A DNA stretch of 64,000 nucleotides from PALSA-693 sp963834725. Lineage in GTDB: Bacteria; Actinomycetota; Acidimicrobiia; Acidimicrobiales; Palsa-688. Under the pieces are notes generated by a model, which saw only the letters and a list, made by a program, of their open reading frames with translations, ran no database searches and was not told where the DNA came from. The stretch lies in NCBI GenBank assembly GCA_963834725.1, contig CAWICN010000001.1:5084001-5148000 (forward strand), written 5' to 3'. Within the stretch, counting starts at the first letter, position 1. Every line of letters starts with the position of its first letter. Below, one piece after another: positions 26,155-34,899 of this stretch. The translations under genes and the position numbers were made by a program.

Positions 26155-26416
26155 CTACCAACCTAGCCACTCGGCGGCCTCGGCCAGCTCGGAGACCTGC
26201 ACGTCGGTCGTCCCGCCGTAGTCCCGCTGGAGTTCGTCGGCCAACTCGAGCAGCTAGCCGGGCACGTGGCTGTCCGTGCGGGCCCGCTGGACACCGGCGA
26301 CGAGGAGGGTGAACTCTCGCAGCAGTCCTCGGCGTGTTGCTGGGCTGCGGCCAGACCGCCACGGGCAGGTCGACCAGCCGCACCTCGACCATCCCCCCGC
26401 CAGAGTCGACGCTCAT
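26155..26416 (-). pseudogene. Decayed small regulator-like gene
   Basis: It starts MSVDSGGGMVEVRLVDLPVA. The match then jumps frame to AQQHAED, jumps again to EFTLLVAGVQRARTDSHVPG, meets a TAG, and goes on LLELADELQRDYGG and VSELAEAAEWLG to a stop at 26155. This resembles small actinobacterial proteins found before STAS or anti-sigma genes. Two one-base losses and a stop make it nonfunctional. Confidence 0.5.
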
Positions 26417-26498
26417 GCCGCTTCTCCGCGCAAAGCTGGGCCCCTAAACGTGAAGACCCAGGGTCCCAGTAACGCGGAGGCGAGGCTATCCCAGACCG

Positions 26499-26934
26499 CC
26501 GGAAGTCTGTAGCGAATCTTCGGTGTCCTCGTCGAGGGTTTGGCCCCGTCGAGGACAGCCATGTCCATAGCGTGTCGACAATGTTCAAACCGGCGCTGTA
26601 CCTCGGCTCTGCGGCGACCCACCGTCATCATCATGAGCTGGCAGCTGCGCTGATCGGCCGCCAGCTGATCACCGTCAGGCCAGCCACGAGACCGCGAGAG
26701 GCGCTTGAACAAGCCTGGTTTCGGCTCGAGCGCAGCAACACGGGTTCCCGCACTGCAGCCCGGCGCGACGGGCTCTTGCGAGCTTCCCACGGGCCGTTCA
26801 TGATCCTTGACGTGATCGACCCGATCGATAGTGCCGAGCTGGATGTCGTCGACAAGCCAGTCGGAGACATGTCCACAACGGTGGAGCCGACGTGTGACCT
26901 GCGGGTCTCCGCGTAGAGCTACAGACAACGCCGG
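26499..26934. repeat. 436-bp repeat with inverted ends, copy 1 (MITE-like)
   Basis: It begins CCGGAAGTCTGTAGCGAAT and ends CTACAGACAACGCCGG, so the ends are imperfect inverted repeats (CCGG..GTCTGTAG). A diverged copy of nearly the same length is at 28506-28939, with the same ends and blocks of matching sequence between. No transposase is recognised inside. Copy 1 lies at the 3' end of the APH-like gene and supplies the last residues of its frame. Confidence 0.65.
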
Positions 26935-27876
26935 AAGTCTGCTCTGCCGAGGCTATTAGCCAAAGCAAGCATGCAAACACTTGTGCGGTTGCCGGACCCC
27001 AATTCCAGGCCAGGGCCTTCACAACGGTCCAACCAATGACACGATCGCGATCGATTCCAAGAGTGTCGGAGAAGAAGTCGACCTGCCTGGCGAGCTCACC
27101 GAGAGTGGTGGAGGGAGCAAAGGGCCAGCTGTATGGGTCTTCCGGTTTCCAATCCTGATCGATGCCAAGGCGGTTGGCGAGCAACTGACCCAGGTCGAAA
27201 GCCGGTTCACCCACCAGGGGTTTGCAGTCGATGCTGAGCCATCCTCGCTGGCTTTTTAGGACATTGCCGGGATTGAAGTCTCCGTGGAGGACCACCAGGT
27301 GGAGCTCTGAGGCCCCGAGCTCCTCAGCGAGCCCAACACCAAGTTCCACGAGGTCCGATGGGTAATTGCGGCGCAGTCGCGGGATTCCGGCTCCCCATTC
27401 CTTGGCAACGTCGCTCAACTGCTCGATCGGTCCCGTTCCGTCAGCTCGTCTCCACAACCGGCGGAGCAGCTCCGCCGCTACCTGATTGCCCTCGTCTACG
27501 GGAAGGTCCCACAGCTCGTTACCCGGCTCACAGCGTTCCTCCACCAGTGCGAAGACCTCCTCGTCGGTGCGAAGAAGTCGCACAGCGCCTTGGCCGGCGA
27601 AGAAGCGAAGCCCGGCCGCCTCCGTGCGGGCCTCTCGGTGTGGCATTCCGACCTTGAGCACGGCGGGTATTCCGTCGACCTCGCCGACCGGGGCCACCCA
27701 GGAGACGGTTGGGCCTCCGGAGAAGGGGGTTCCCAGTTGAAGATCCCACCGCTCGGCGAGGTCCACGATTAGATCGGGGAGGTCGTTCAGCCAGCCTTCT
27801 TGTCCCTCCCGTGGACCCGTGCAGCCAGCCCGTCCGGAATTACCGGGGCACCCCCAGCAGACTCGACAGGGTTCAC
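26798..27876 (-). pseudogene. APH(6)-like aminoglycoside/hydroxyurea kinase, frameshifted, 3' end replaced
   Basis: The first frame (GTG at 27876) gives VIPDGLAARVHGR. After a one-base loss near 27823 the match continues GQEGWLNDLPDLIVDLAERW, then the kinase core: GIPAVLKVGMPHREARTEAA, LVVLHGDFNPGNVLKSQRGW (catalytic loop) and SIDCKPLVGEPAFDLGQLL. The family phosphorylates aminoglycosides such as streptomycin. After LIASAEQ the frame enters the repeat that ends at 26934 and runs to a stop at 26798, so the last ~45 residues are not native. Resistance is not to be assumed. Confidence 0.72.
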
Positions 27877-27982
27877 GGCTCGATTCTTACCGTCCGGGGT
27901 GTCCCCGAAGGTCCGCCCTAGCCTTCGTGGCTGGGTGGCTGGGTGCTCCGGACCGCCGACCACATACGTTCTTCGCCCACCT

Positions 27983-28378
27983 CTAGCCGGGGGAATTTGT
28001 CGGCTCAGACCCGCTCAGCTCGTAATGGACAGTGTTGTAGTGGCGCAGGCGGTGGGCTAGCGGGACCAGCCGGCCCTGCAGGATCGGATACTTCTTGGAC
28101 AGCGCCTTCCGTACGGGCGGGACCTCGTCGGGTCCCAGCAAGCGCGCCGTTGCCGAGATCGGAGGTCCCGTCGGCTTCCCGCGTGCCGTCGAGGGGGCGA
28201 TCGTCACTCTCGAGTCGCGGCGGAGCCGTTTCGCTTTGCCTGCAGTCGACCACGTCCGGAAATAGGCGTGGTCACCAATGACCACAACGTTGACAGCAGT
28301 TGCTACCGCCGAGCCGTCGCGTTTGTAGGTAGTGACGACCACGTTCCGCTGGTTCGCCAAATCATCGAAAGCGCCCAC
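27983..28378 (-). CDS. PPOX-class, F420-dependent-type oxidoreductase
   Basis: 131 residues from a GTG at 28378: GAFDDLANQRNVVVTTYKRD, VIGDHAYFRTWSTAGKAKRL, VTIAPSTARGKPTGPPISAT and a PVRKALSKKYP helix. This is the split-barrel flavin/F420 fold, and the TARGKPTGP block is typical of the F420-dependent subgroup. The start is inferred, because the frame is open upstream into the copy-2 repeat. The cofactor is inferred from family resemblance. Confidence 0.78.
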   Translation of the reverse strand: MGAFDDLANQRNVVVTTYKRDGSAVATAVNVVVIGDHAYFRTWSTAGKAKRLRRDSRVTIAPSTARGKPTGPPISATARLLGPDEVPPVRKALSKKYPILQGRLVPLAHRLRHYNTVHYELSGSEPTNSPG

Positions 28379-28505
28379 CCCATCGACACTACGACTCGAC
28401 GATTCTCTCCCGCGGATTGCGCTCCGCTGGGCGTCGCCATCGCGCCTGTCCCAGAATTCTCGGATGGCGCATCCCAGAATCTCGACCGGTTGGTGCCACA
28501 GAGCA

Positions 28506-28939
28506 CCGGAAGTCTGTAGCGAATTTTGGGTATCCTCCTCGAGGTTTTGGCCTCGTCGAGGACACCCATGTCCGTAGCCTGTCACCTCCGTCCAAACTGC
28601 GCAGTAAGGCCGCTCAGCCCGCAACTGTCGACGTCGTAGTGAGCCGACAGCCGCGCTGATCTGCCGCCAGGACGGACACCGTTGAGGCAACCGCGTGACC
28701 GTGAGAGGCCGCTTGAACGGCTCTATCCGGGCTCGAAGATTTCGAATCGATCCACGCATCGCAGCCCGCCAGGACGGCCTCTTGCGGAGTTTCACAGGTT
28801 CGTTCATGCTCATTGCCGTGATGGCCCCGATCGCTGATGCCGAGCTCGGGTCGTTGACACGTCCGTCGTGGACATGTGCTCGACGGACGAAGCGACGCCT
28901 GACCTGGGGCTCTCTGCCTAGAACTACAGACAACGCCGG
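28506..28939. repeat. 434-bp repeat with inverted ends, copy 2 (MITE-like)
   Basis: Diverged sister of the 26499-26934 repeat, with the same left end (CCGGAAGTCTGTAGCGAAT) and right end (CTACAGACAACGCCGG). It lies between the PPOX gene and the cobalamin-binding-like gene. Its longest frames have no recognisable product. Confidence 0.65.
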
Positions 28940-29029
28940 GATGATGACGTGCTTGCAGCGCTCCCCGGCGATGGTGGTTGTCGTCGATGCGCAGAGGGGT
29001 GGTCCGACAGGAATATGGCTCGAGGTTGC

Positions 29030-29926
29030 TCAGTTGGACGCAACGCGAAGAGCGCGCGCTGGGTCGGGGGAGCCGCAGAGGTGGGGGTGCAGGATCTGGC
29101 CCACCAGCTCGGCGCCGTCGACGAGGCGGGGTCCGGGCCGCACGAGGTAGGAGTCGGCGTCGACCGCCCACACGTCGGCGTCGTCCGGGAGTCGCCCGTC
29201 CACCACCAGCTGGGCAGCGTGCTCGTAGGCCGGTCCAAGGTGGTACCCGCACGGTGCGACGATCACTACGTCGGCCACCGCCGTCAAGACCGCGTCCCAG
29301 TTGAGTCGCTGCGAATCGGCGCCTGGATTGCCCATCACCGGCCGGCCGCCACCAGCGCTGACGAGGTCGGGAACCCAGTGTCCGGCAGAGAAGGGCGGGT
29401 CGGTCCACTCCAGCACCATCACCGCTGGGCGGGGCGCGCTCCACACGACGCGGCCAAGCCGGTCCAGACGGCCCCGCAGCGAGCTCCGGAGTTCTGTGGC
29501 CTCGGCCTCGGCGCCGAGCGCGGTGCCGACTTCGGCTATGGAGTCGAGGACCGCATCCAGGGTCTGGGGGTCGAGGGTCACCACCTGCGCGGCGCAGCCC
29601 AGGTGTGCCAGGGCGTCATCGACGCGGTCAACGTCGACAGCGCACACCGCGGAGAGGTCCTGGGTCAGCACCAGGTCCGGGTCGAGGTCTGACAAAGCGC
29701 CCTCGTCGAGACGATAGAGATCCTCACCTGCCGCTATCCGCGCTGATACGACTGCGTCGATCTGGCCCGAGCTGAGCCCCTCAGGCAGTGCTGAAGTCGA
29801 CACGATTCGTCGGTCGCGGGCGGCGGGCGGAAAGTCGCACTCGAAGGTCACCCCAACCAGCTCATCACCTCGACCCAGGGCGAACACGATCTCGGTGGCC
29901 GACGGCAACAGCGACACTACCCTCAC
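29030..29926 (-). CDS. Cobalamin/siderophore-binding-like protein (BtuF fold), no signal peptide
   Basis: 298 residues from GTG at 29926, starting VRVVSLLPSATEIVFALGRG, the typical start of cytoplasmic BtuF-like proteins. Then come VGVTFECDFP, LDPDLVLTQDLSAVCAVDVD and GADSQRLNWDAVLTAVADVV, with a C-terminal lobe AVDADSYLVRPGPRLVDGAE. The two-lobed fold binds cobalamin or chelated iron. There is no signal peptide or lipobox, and no ABC transporter nearby, so it is probably not a classical transport receptor. It appears intact. Confidence 0.82.
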   Translation of the reverse strand: MRVVSLLPSATEIVFALGRGDELVGVTFECDFPPAARDRRIVSTSALPEGLSSGQIDAVVSARIAAGEDLYRLDEGALSDLDPDLVLTQDLSAVCAVDVDRVDDALAHLGCAAQVVTLDPQTLDAVLDSIAEVGTALGAEAEATELRSSLRGRLDRLGRVVWSAPRPAVMVLEWTDPPFSAGHWVPDLVSAGGGRPVMGNPGADSQRLNWDAVLTAVADVVIVAPCGYHLGPAYEHAAQLVVDGRLPDDADVWAVDADSYLVRPGPRLVDGAELVGQILHPHLCGSPDPARALRVASN

Positions 29927-30038
29927 AGCCGCAGATCGTACGCTGTCCGTTGCGCGCGATGACCGGCCCCGATCACACAGATAATGCCAGCTCGGGGCGC
30001 GGATCCCCGACGCCGTGTGCGTCACCGGCCAGTGAGGG

Positions 30039-30341
30039 TCAGAGATCGAGCTTGGCCTTCGCGACGCAGATGGCGAGATGAGCCTCTAAGACTGCCTCCC
30101 GGGCCGCCGGCGAAACCCCGGAGTCCGCCTCCGCTGCCGCCTTGGCGCTGTCGCCGGCTTGCTCGAGTTCGATCACGGCCACCCGTTCATCGGAGGAGGT
30201 AACCGCCTTGTCCGCCTTGGTGGCGAACTCGTTCACTACCGCCACGAGTACCGGTGATGCTCCCTGGTCGCCCTCAACAACGTCGCGAGCGCTGTCGATC
30301 TTGGCCCGAACTGCCTGGAGCCGCTCTGCCATTGTCGTCAC
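30039..30341 (-). CDS. Small hypothetical, alanine-rich helical protein
   Basis: 100 residues: MTTMAERLQAVRAKIDSARD, then VVEGDQGASPVLVAVVNEFA and a helix-rich AREAVLEAHLAICVAKAKLD end. Mostly helical and acidic with no TM segment. An internal ATG (MAERLQ) is an alternative start. I do not recognise a family. It sits 112 bases upstream of the BtuF-like gene on the same strand, so the two may be cotranscribed. Confidence 0.5.
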   Translation of the reverse strand: MTTMAERLQAVRAKIDSARDVVEGDQGASPVLVAVVNEFATKADKAVTSSDERVAVIELEQAGDSAKAAAEADSGVSPAAREAVLEAHLAICVAKAKLDL

Positions 30342-30467
30342 AACAGAAGCCTACGCCGGGCGCCTTCAGGATGCCCACGCGTTGCCGGTTCCTCGCGACG
30401 GCGAGATATTCGGCGCCGGTTGGGGGGTATTCGGGGCGGTTCCCGGTGAACCGACGATGATGAGAGG

Positions 30468-31995
30468 GTGAACGATCCCGGTCCGGTGGAGGTCTTCCAC
30501 GGTTCGACCCGCCACGGGGAGCCCCCCTGGCAGCCGGAGCGGCTCGTGTCGTTCCGGCCCCTGGATCCCGTCAACCGGCCCCGCCCGTTCAAGGTCTATC
30601 CCGACCTCGAGCCCGCCCCCCTGCCCCGGCAGATCCTCCGGTCGTCGACTCCGGCAACCGAGGTGCTGTCGGGACGCCAGGGGCCTCCCGCCGAGCTGGG
30701 CGATGAGCTGTTGGGGACACTGCTGTTCCTGGCGGCGGGTGTCACCCGGTTCACGGCCCACGGCGACGAGCGGGTCTGGTTCAGGACGGCCATGTCGGCC
30801 GGCAACCTCCATCCCGTGGAGATCTACGTGGTACGCGCCGGTGTGCACCACTACCAGCCCCTCGAGCACGCCCTGGTCGCTCTGCGCCGGCCCGACGAAG
30901 TTCCTCAAGCGGGCCCCGGCGCGGCAGTGGTTCTGTCGGGGATCCCGTTCCGGGACCTGCTGGAAGTACGGCGAGCGGGGCTGGCGCCACCTGTGGTGGG
31001 ACGCCGGCACGATCCTCGCCAACCTGTTGGCCGCAGCCGCCGCCCACGGGGTGGCGGCACGAGTGCAGGCCGGCTTCGCCGACGACGCGGTCGCCGAGCT
31101 GGTGGGGATCGACGGGGTAGAGGAGCTGCCACTGGTCGTGGTGCAGCTGGGCGGGGCCGACCTCGTCATGCCGCCCGCCCGGCCGCTCGATCCGCTCGTC
31201 TTCGCTTCGCTGCCAGTCGCGCCCCGGGTGCTGCGCTTCGCGATGGTCGACGAGGCCCACGCCGCCGGTGTGCTCAGTGAGGAGATCGTGGCCGACTGGC
31301 GCGACGCGGCCCGGGCGCTATCCCGCCCGGCGCCCGACCAGGTGGACCCCCCGGCGGGCACCGAACAAGTTCAGCAGATCGAAGACGTGATCCTAAAGCG
31401 GGGCTCCACTCGGGTGTTCCGGGCCGAGCGGGCACCGACCGAGCTGCTGGAGTGGGCGCTGCCGGCCGCGGCCAGGGCGGTCCCGCTCGACGCGGCGCCA
31501 GCCGGCACCCTTATCGAGCACCTGGTCAACGTGCACGACGTGGAAGGTGTCGAGGCGGGCGGCTACCGCTACACCAGCGCCGCGGGCTTCGAAGGCCCGG
31601 TCCGCGTCGGCGATCCCCGCGCCGCAGGGTCCGGCCTGTGCCTGGGCCAGCCCCTCGGCGGCGACTCCGCCTACACGGCCTTCCACGCCGTCGAGGTCTA
31701 CCCGGTGCTTGGCGCTCTGGGGGCCAGGGGCTACCGGGCCGCGCAGCTCGAAGCCGGCATCGTGGCGGGCCGCTTGGCCCTCAACGCCTTCGCCCTCGAC
31801 GGTGGCGCTACCGGGCTCACCTTCTACGACGGGCTGGTGTCGCGCTACTTCCACAGCGAGGCATCGCCGCTTCTGGCCACCGCCATCGGCGTACCCGACA
31901 CCCACCCCGCCCCCAGCGGTACCCCAGGGCGGCCAGCCCAGCTGGGCGGTTACGGCAACGTCATGAACAGGCTGGCCTCCAGGCTCACCAGGTAA
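30468..31995 (+). pseudogene. SagB-type nitroreductase-like oxidoreductase, frameshifted
   Basis: The N-terminal part reads SSTPATEVLSG, then FRTAMSAGNLHPVEIYVVRA in one frame. At about 30953 an extra G in CCGGGACC shifts it, and the match resumes as TCWKYGERGWRHLWWDAGTI LANL. A second nitroreductase-like half follows: KRGSTRVFRAERAP, VGDPRAAGSGLCLGQPLGGD and LTFYDGLVSRYFH. Double-domain proteins of this type use FMN, and some belong to peptide-modification clusters, but no such genes are nearby. Restored length about 508 residues. Confidence 0.75.
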
Positions 31996-32565
31996 GCGCC
32001 GATTTGGCGGGTCAGACGCCCTGACCGCCGGCTCGTCGCCGACCAGACACCTACCAGGACGCGGTACCGCCCATCCGCACTCGAGACCACAGCGCCGAAC
32101 GGCGCTCCACGATGACCGAACCGGCGAGACAAGCAGACCGACATATATCAGGCCCGTCGCCAACGGGCGCCCTATCCCAGAATCGCGTCTCCAAATCGCG
32201 CGTCCGGGGTGCCCTCCAACGCCGGATATGCGGGCGCCGTCTGAACCGGCGGTCCCTTCCGTTGCCAAATCGCACGGCCGGATTCGGACGTGGGGCCGGT
32301 CCGCTCGAACACCCAGCTGGGCATTTCAACTGCGACCACGGAGAGCGGTCATTTAGGAGCATCTTCCCTAGCGGTGGAGGAGGGTTCTCGCCGGTTGACT
32401 CCGGCCCCTGGCTCGCGGTTCGAGTCCTTTAGCTGCGCTGCTCCCACGACCTCGATCGGAACCGGACCACTGGTTTCGTCGCATGCTGCGGGCAGCATGA
32501 GCCTCGCCTGGGTGGTCCTTCTAATATTGGCCCATTTCCGAAAGCCCTCGGGTATAGCCTGGTCT
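31996..32565. other. Gap without recognisable genes
   Basis: About 570 bases. Several open frames exist but none shows a family motif or good start. Near its right end TATAGCCT lies 8 bases before the ATG of the next gene and may be a -10 for a leaderless transcript. Confidence 0.4.
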
Positions 32566-32976
32566 ATGTCGCTGGTCGAAGTCGTCGACGATCTCCTCAC
32601 CCTGGGGGAGCTAGCTGAGCAGGAGAGCGATCCGGACCGACGTCGTTCACTCGACTTGGTGCGCACCCACCTCGCTGATCGAGATCAGGGTGCGAAAGTC
32701 TCCGAGGTGGCTCTGCTGCTCGGGCTCTCGCAGCCGACGGTCCGGGTCTGGATGGCGGCCGGCGTGCTCCAGGCTCGAGGCAAGACGGCGCCGGCGCGCG
32801 TCGATGTCTTGTCACTCGCAGAGGTGAAGAGGGCCGTGGATCTACTTCGTGAACGCAGAGAGGACCGCAATCTTTTGGTGGCGGTTATGCACCTGTTGCG
32901 TGACCGCGGTGTGCTTGCGGGCGATGGCGTTCGTGGCGGCTTGAGGACCTGGGTGCTGGGCGGGTGGCTCCGCTAA
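32566..32976 (+). CDS. HTH antitoxin-like DNA-binding protein
   Basis: 136 residues starting MSLVEVVDDLLTLGELAEQE. A helix-turn-helix lies around residues 42-62 (VSEVALLLGLSQPTVRVWMA), followed by a helical region (LSLAEVKRAVDLLRERREDR). The TATAGC at 32553 and the lack of a ribosome site suggest a leaderless start. Its stop lies inside the start of a RelE/HigB-like gene (32964), as in toxin-antitoxin operons with the antitoxin first. Pairing is inference. Confidence 0.65.
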   Translation: MSLVEVVDDLLTLGELAEQESDPDRRRSLDLVRTHLADRDQGAKVSEVALLLGLSQPTVRVWMAAGVLQARGKTAPARVDVLSLAEVKRAVDLLRERREDRNLLVAVMHLLRDRGVLAGDGVRGGLRTWVLGGWLR

Positions 32977-33451
32977 CTGACGAGTTGCTCGAAGAACTAT
33001 CAGTCCCCTCGGGCAGGAAGAGACAATCCAGGTCGACCTGACGGCCACCGCACAGCGTCAGGTTCGCGATCTTCGAGGCCGTCGCCGCCAGGCGGCAGCA
33101 ACGACCTTGGCTGAGTTGCGAGACAGCGGTTGCGAAGCGGCGGGGTATCGCCTGGCAGGCGCCCCGCTGGACCACGTGTGTGCCCGACATCTGTACCGTG
33201 ACGACCGGATGCTCACCGCCTGGCCCGCCAAGGATCGTGTGGCCGTGGTGGCCATCGGCCGACACGACCAATCAAGCGAGGACGTCTATACCCTCCTCCT
33301 CGACGCACTCGGACTCGACGTTCCTGATGCCGAAAGGGAGAAACCACCATGCCGTGACAACGCCGGCCAACCACCCGCCGACCCAGACGTTGCAGCCGAT
33401 ATCGCAAGCGCCATTGAGCGCCTTCGGCGAGCTCGGCATCGGATCCGCTAG
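32964..33451 (+). pseudogene. RelE/HigB-like toxin gene, frameshifted
   Basis: GTG at 32964 overlaps the upstream gene by 13 bases and reads VAPLTDELLEELSVPSG. One lost base near 33010 moves the frame, which goes on EETIQVDLTATAQRQVRDLR, DSGCEAAGYRLAGAPLDHVC, ARHLYRDDRMLTAWPAKDRV and AVVAIGRHDQSSEDVYTLL. The last blocks resemble RelE/HigB-type folds with a C-terminal VxVGRHD strand. As given the toxin is dead, or the base loss is an error. Confidence 0.55.
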
Positions 33452-33772
33452 CGGGCTCGAGCCCAACAGGGCGGTAGCCCTGTCACGCGGCTGGCAGCCA
33501 GAGGTCGGCACCTCCGACGCGGCTGGAGTGTTGTTTTGAGTCCCCCCTCCGACACGAACCCCCACGCGGCCGGGAAGCCCGGAAGTGAACAGGATCATGC
33601 TGTCGCCGGGTTGCAACCGGTCAGAGGTACTCGCCGGTCATCCGGTCGAGGGCGCGCTCCTCGTCGGCGGCTCTTACGTCGGGGCCTCGGATGCGCAGAG
33701 CGGTGGGGACCTGCCGGCGGTGGAGATCCGAGCGTCGGCAGGGGGCCGACAGGGCTGTTGCCGGCCGACCTA
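33452..33772. other. Gap without recognisable genes
   Basis: About 320 bases between the RelE-like fragment and the convergent DUF5615 gene. I see nothing convincing in it. Confidence 0.4.
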
Positions 33773-34123
33773 TCAGAGCGCGAGCGTGAGATCTCGCCAC
33801 TGTTCTGGGTCGGTACGATCGCGAAGGAGCTGCGCGACCCCTCTGGTGATGGCGGCGAACTCGTGGTGGTCAAGCGTCCAGATCAGGATGCATCCGGCAT
33901 GGTGGCGGTCAGCTTCGGCCCATTCGCGCAGGAGTGGGGCGAAGTCGCGTGAGTTGCGCGTGACGAGGATGCGAGCTTGCTGAGCTGCGAGTTCGAGAAC
34001 CTGCGGGTCATCGAGGGCTCCCAACGAAGCATCGGCCGCCAAGCTCAATACGTCGTGGCCACGTCTTTGAAGGGCGTTCCCGATGCGTTTTGCTGACAGA
34101 TTCGCGTCGAGGAGTAGTCGCAA
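33773..34123 (-). CDS. DUF5615 PIN-like toxin-type protein
   Basis: 116 residues: MRLLLDANLSAKRIGNALQR, GHDVLSLAADASLGALDDPQ, VTRNSRDFAPLL and WTLDHHEFAAI. The LLLDANL start and the TRNSRDF block with conserved Asp residues are characteristic of the DUF5615/Mut7-C-like PIN superfamily, presumed metal-dependent RNases. It starts 3 bases after the stop of a ribbon-helix-helix-type gene. The pair looks like a type II toxin-antitoxin operon, and both genes are intact. Confidence 0.82.
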   Translation of the reverse strand: MRLLLDANLSAKRIGNALQRRGHDVLSLAADASLGALDDPQVLELAAQQARILVTRNSRDFAPLLREWAEADRHHAGCILIWTLDHHEFAAITRGVAQLLRDRTDPEQWRDLTLAL

Positions 34124-34126
34124 CCC

Positions 34127-34543
34127 TCACGCTTCCACGACGTCGATGAACGGGTACAAGACCCGGAGATCCTCGAGGGGGCGTCGGTTGTCAGCAATGG
34201 CTTGGTTGATCTCGTCTGGATAGGCGTCTCGATAGGCGATGGCGAGCCGTACCTGCGCGGGCGACAGAGACGTCTCGGCCAAGAGCGCCTCGGAGGAGCC
34301 GAAGTCCTCCAGCATGTGAACGATCTCCCACAGGTCGAGACCGGACCCGATCGCCCACGCCCGACGTCGGGCATCGTCGCCGCGAAATGCGATCCCCGGA
34401 AAGCGTCGGGTTCGGGCAGTCTCCTCTGTGAAGGCCTCCACGACCGCGCTCTTCGTACGCCGCGTGCGGCGCGCCTCGGCTTCGATAACTTTCTCGGTTT
34501 CTTCGTCTAGGCGCACGCTGAACGGTTGCCCCTTGGCCATCAC
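34127..34543 (-). CDS. RHH-type antitoxin partner of the DUF5615 protein
   Basis: 138 residues. The N-terminus (MAKGQPFSVRLDEETEKVIE, then RRTKSAVVEAFTEETA) is a ribbon-helix-helix DNA-binding domain. The C-terminal half (IVHMLEDFGSSEALLAETSL, then AYRDAYPDEINQAIADNRRP) resembles DUF433-like antitoxin tails. Two consecutive start Met codons at 34543/34540 follow AGGAGAGA. Upstream, CTATACAGTGTAG on the minus strand combines a -10-like TATACA with partial dyad symmetry, fitting autoregulation. Confidence 0.78.
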   Translation of the reverse strand: MMAKGQPFSVRLDEETEKVIEAEARRTRRTKSAVVEAFTEETARTRRFPGIAFRGDDARRRAWAIGSGLDLWEIVHMLEDFGSSEALLAETSLSPAQVRLAIAYRDAYPDEINQAIADNRRPLEDLRVLYPFIDVVEA

Positions 34544-34802
34544 TGATCTCTCCTACTACGGTCACTACACTGTATAGGACGTCTTGACGCGCACAGGAGG
34601 GGGCGACGCAGAACGGAAGCCTCGGCTGCAAGAACGGGGCCACGAAGCTCGTCGTCGAGCAGAGAGGGCTGCACCGAGCGCCCAGGATGTGGTCAGTCCA
34701 GGACCCGAACCAGGACCCGAAACTCGGGTCCTGGAGTCATTCTGGGGTCTTGGAGAAACTTTGCACCCCCTCTGAGCTGCGAAAATACACTCGTGCAACT
34801 CT

Positions 34803-34854
34803 TCAGGACGCCCTTACAAGGCGGTGGCCGGGGGTTCGAGTTCCTCAGCGACCA
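34803..34854 (+). other. 3' fragment of a tRNA-Val(TAC) gene, attachment-site-like
   Basis: The sequence keeps a short anticodon stem with loop CTTACAA (anticodon TAC), a T-arm GGGGGTTCGAGTTCCTC and an acceptor AGCGACCA. The D-arm and 5' acceptor are absent. C61 of the T-stem is T. Such 3' tRNA halves are what integrating elements leave at one att site, and a decayed tyrosine recombinase follows directly. Confidence 0.6.
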
Positions 34855-34899
34855 CAAAAGCCCGGGAGGACGGCACAAATCTGAGGAATCGTCACAATG

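Noticed and set aside
26413..26928. Minus-strand frame of 171 codons inside repeat copy 1
   Set aside because: It crosses the repeat boundary, and the corresponding frame in copy 2 is not conserved as protein.
31996..32565. Promising frames between the nitroreductase and HTH genes
   Set aside because: Frames on both strands lack starts, ribosome sites and recognisable motifs.
34779..34854. Intact tRNA-Val gene
   Set aside because: The D-arm and 5' acceptor that would pair with AGCGACC are absent, and the T-stem has a mismatch.
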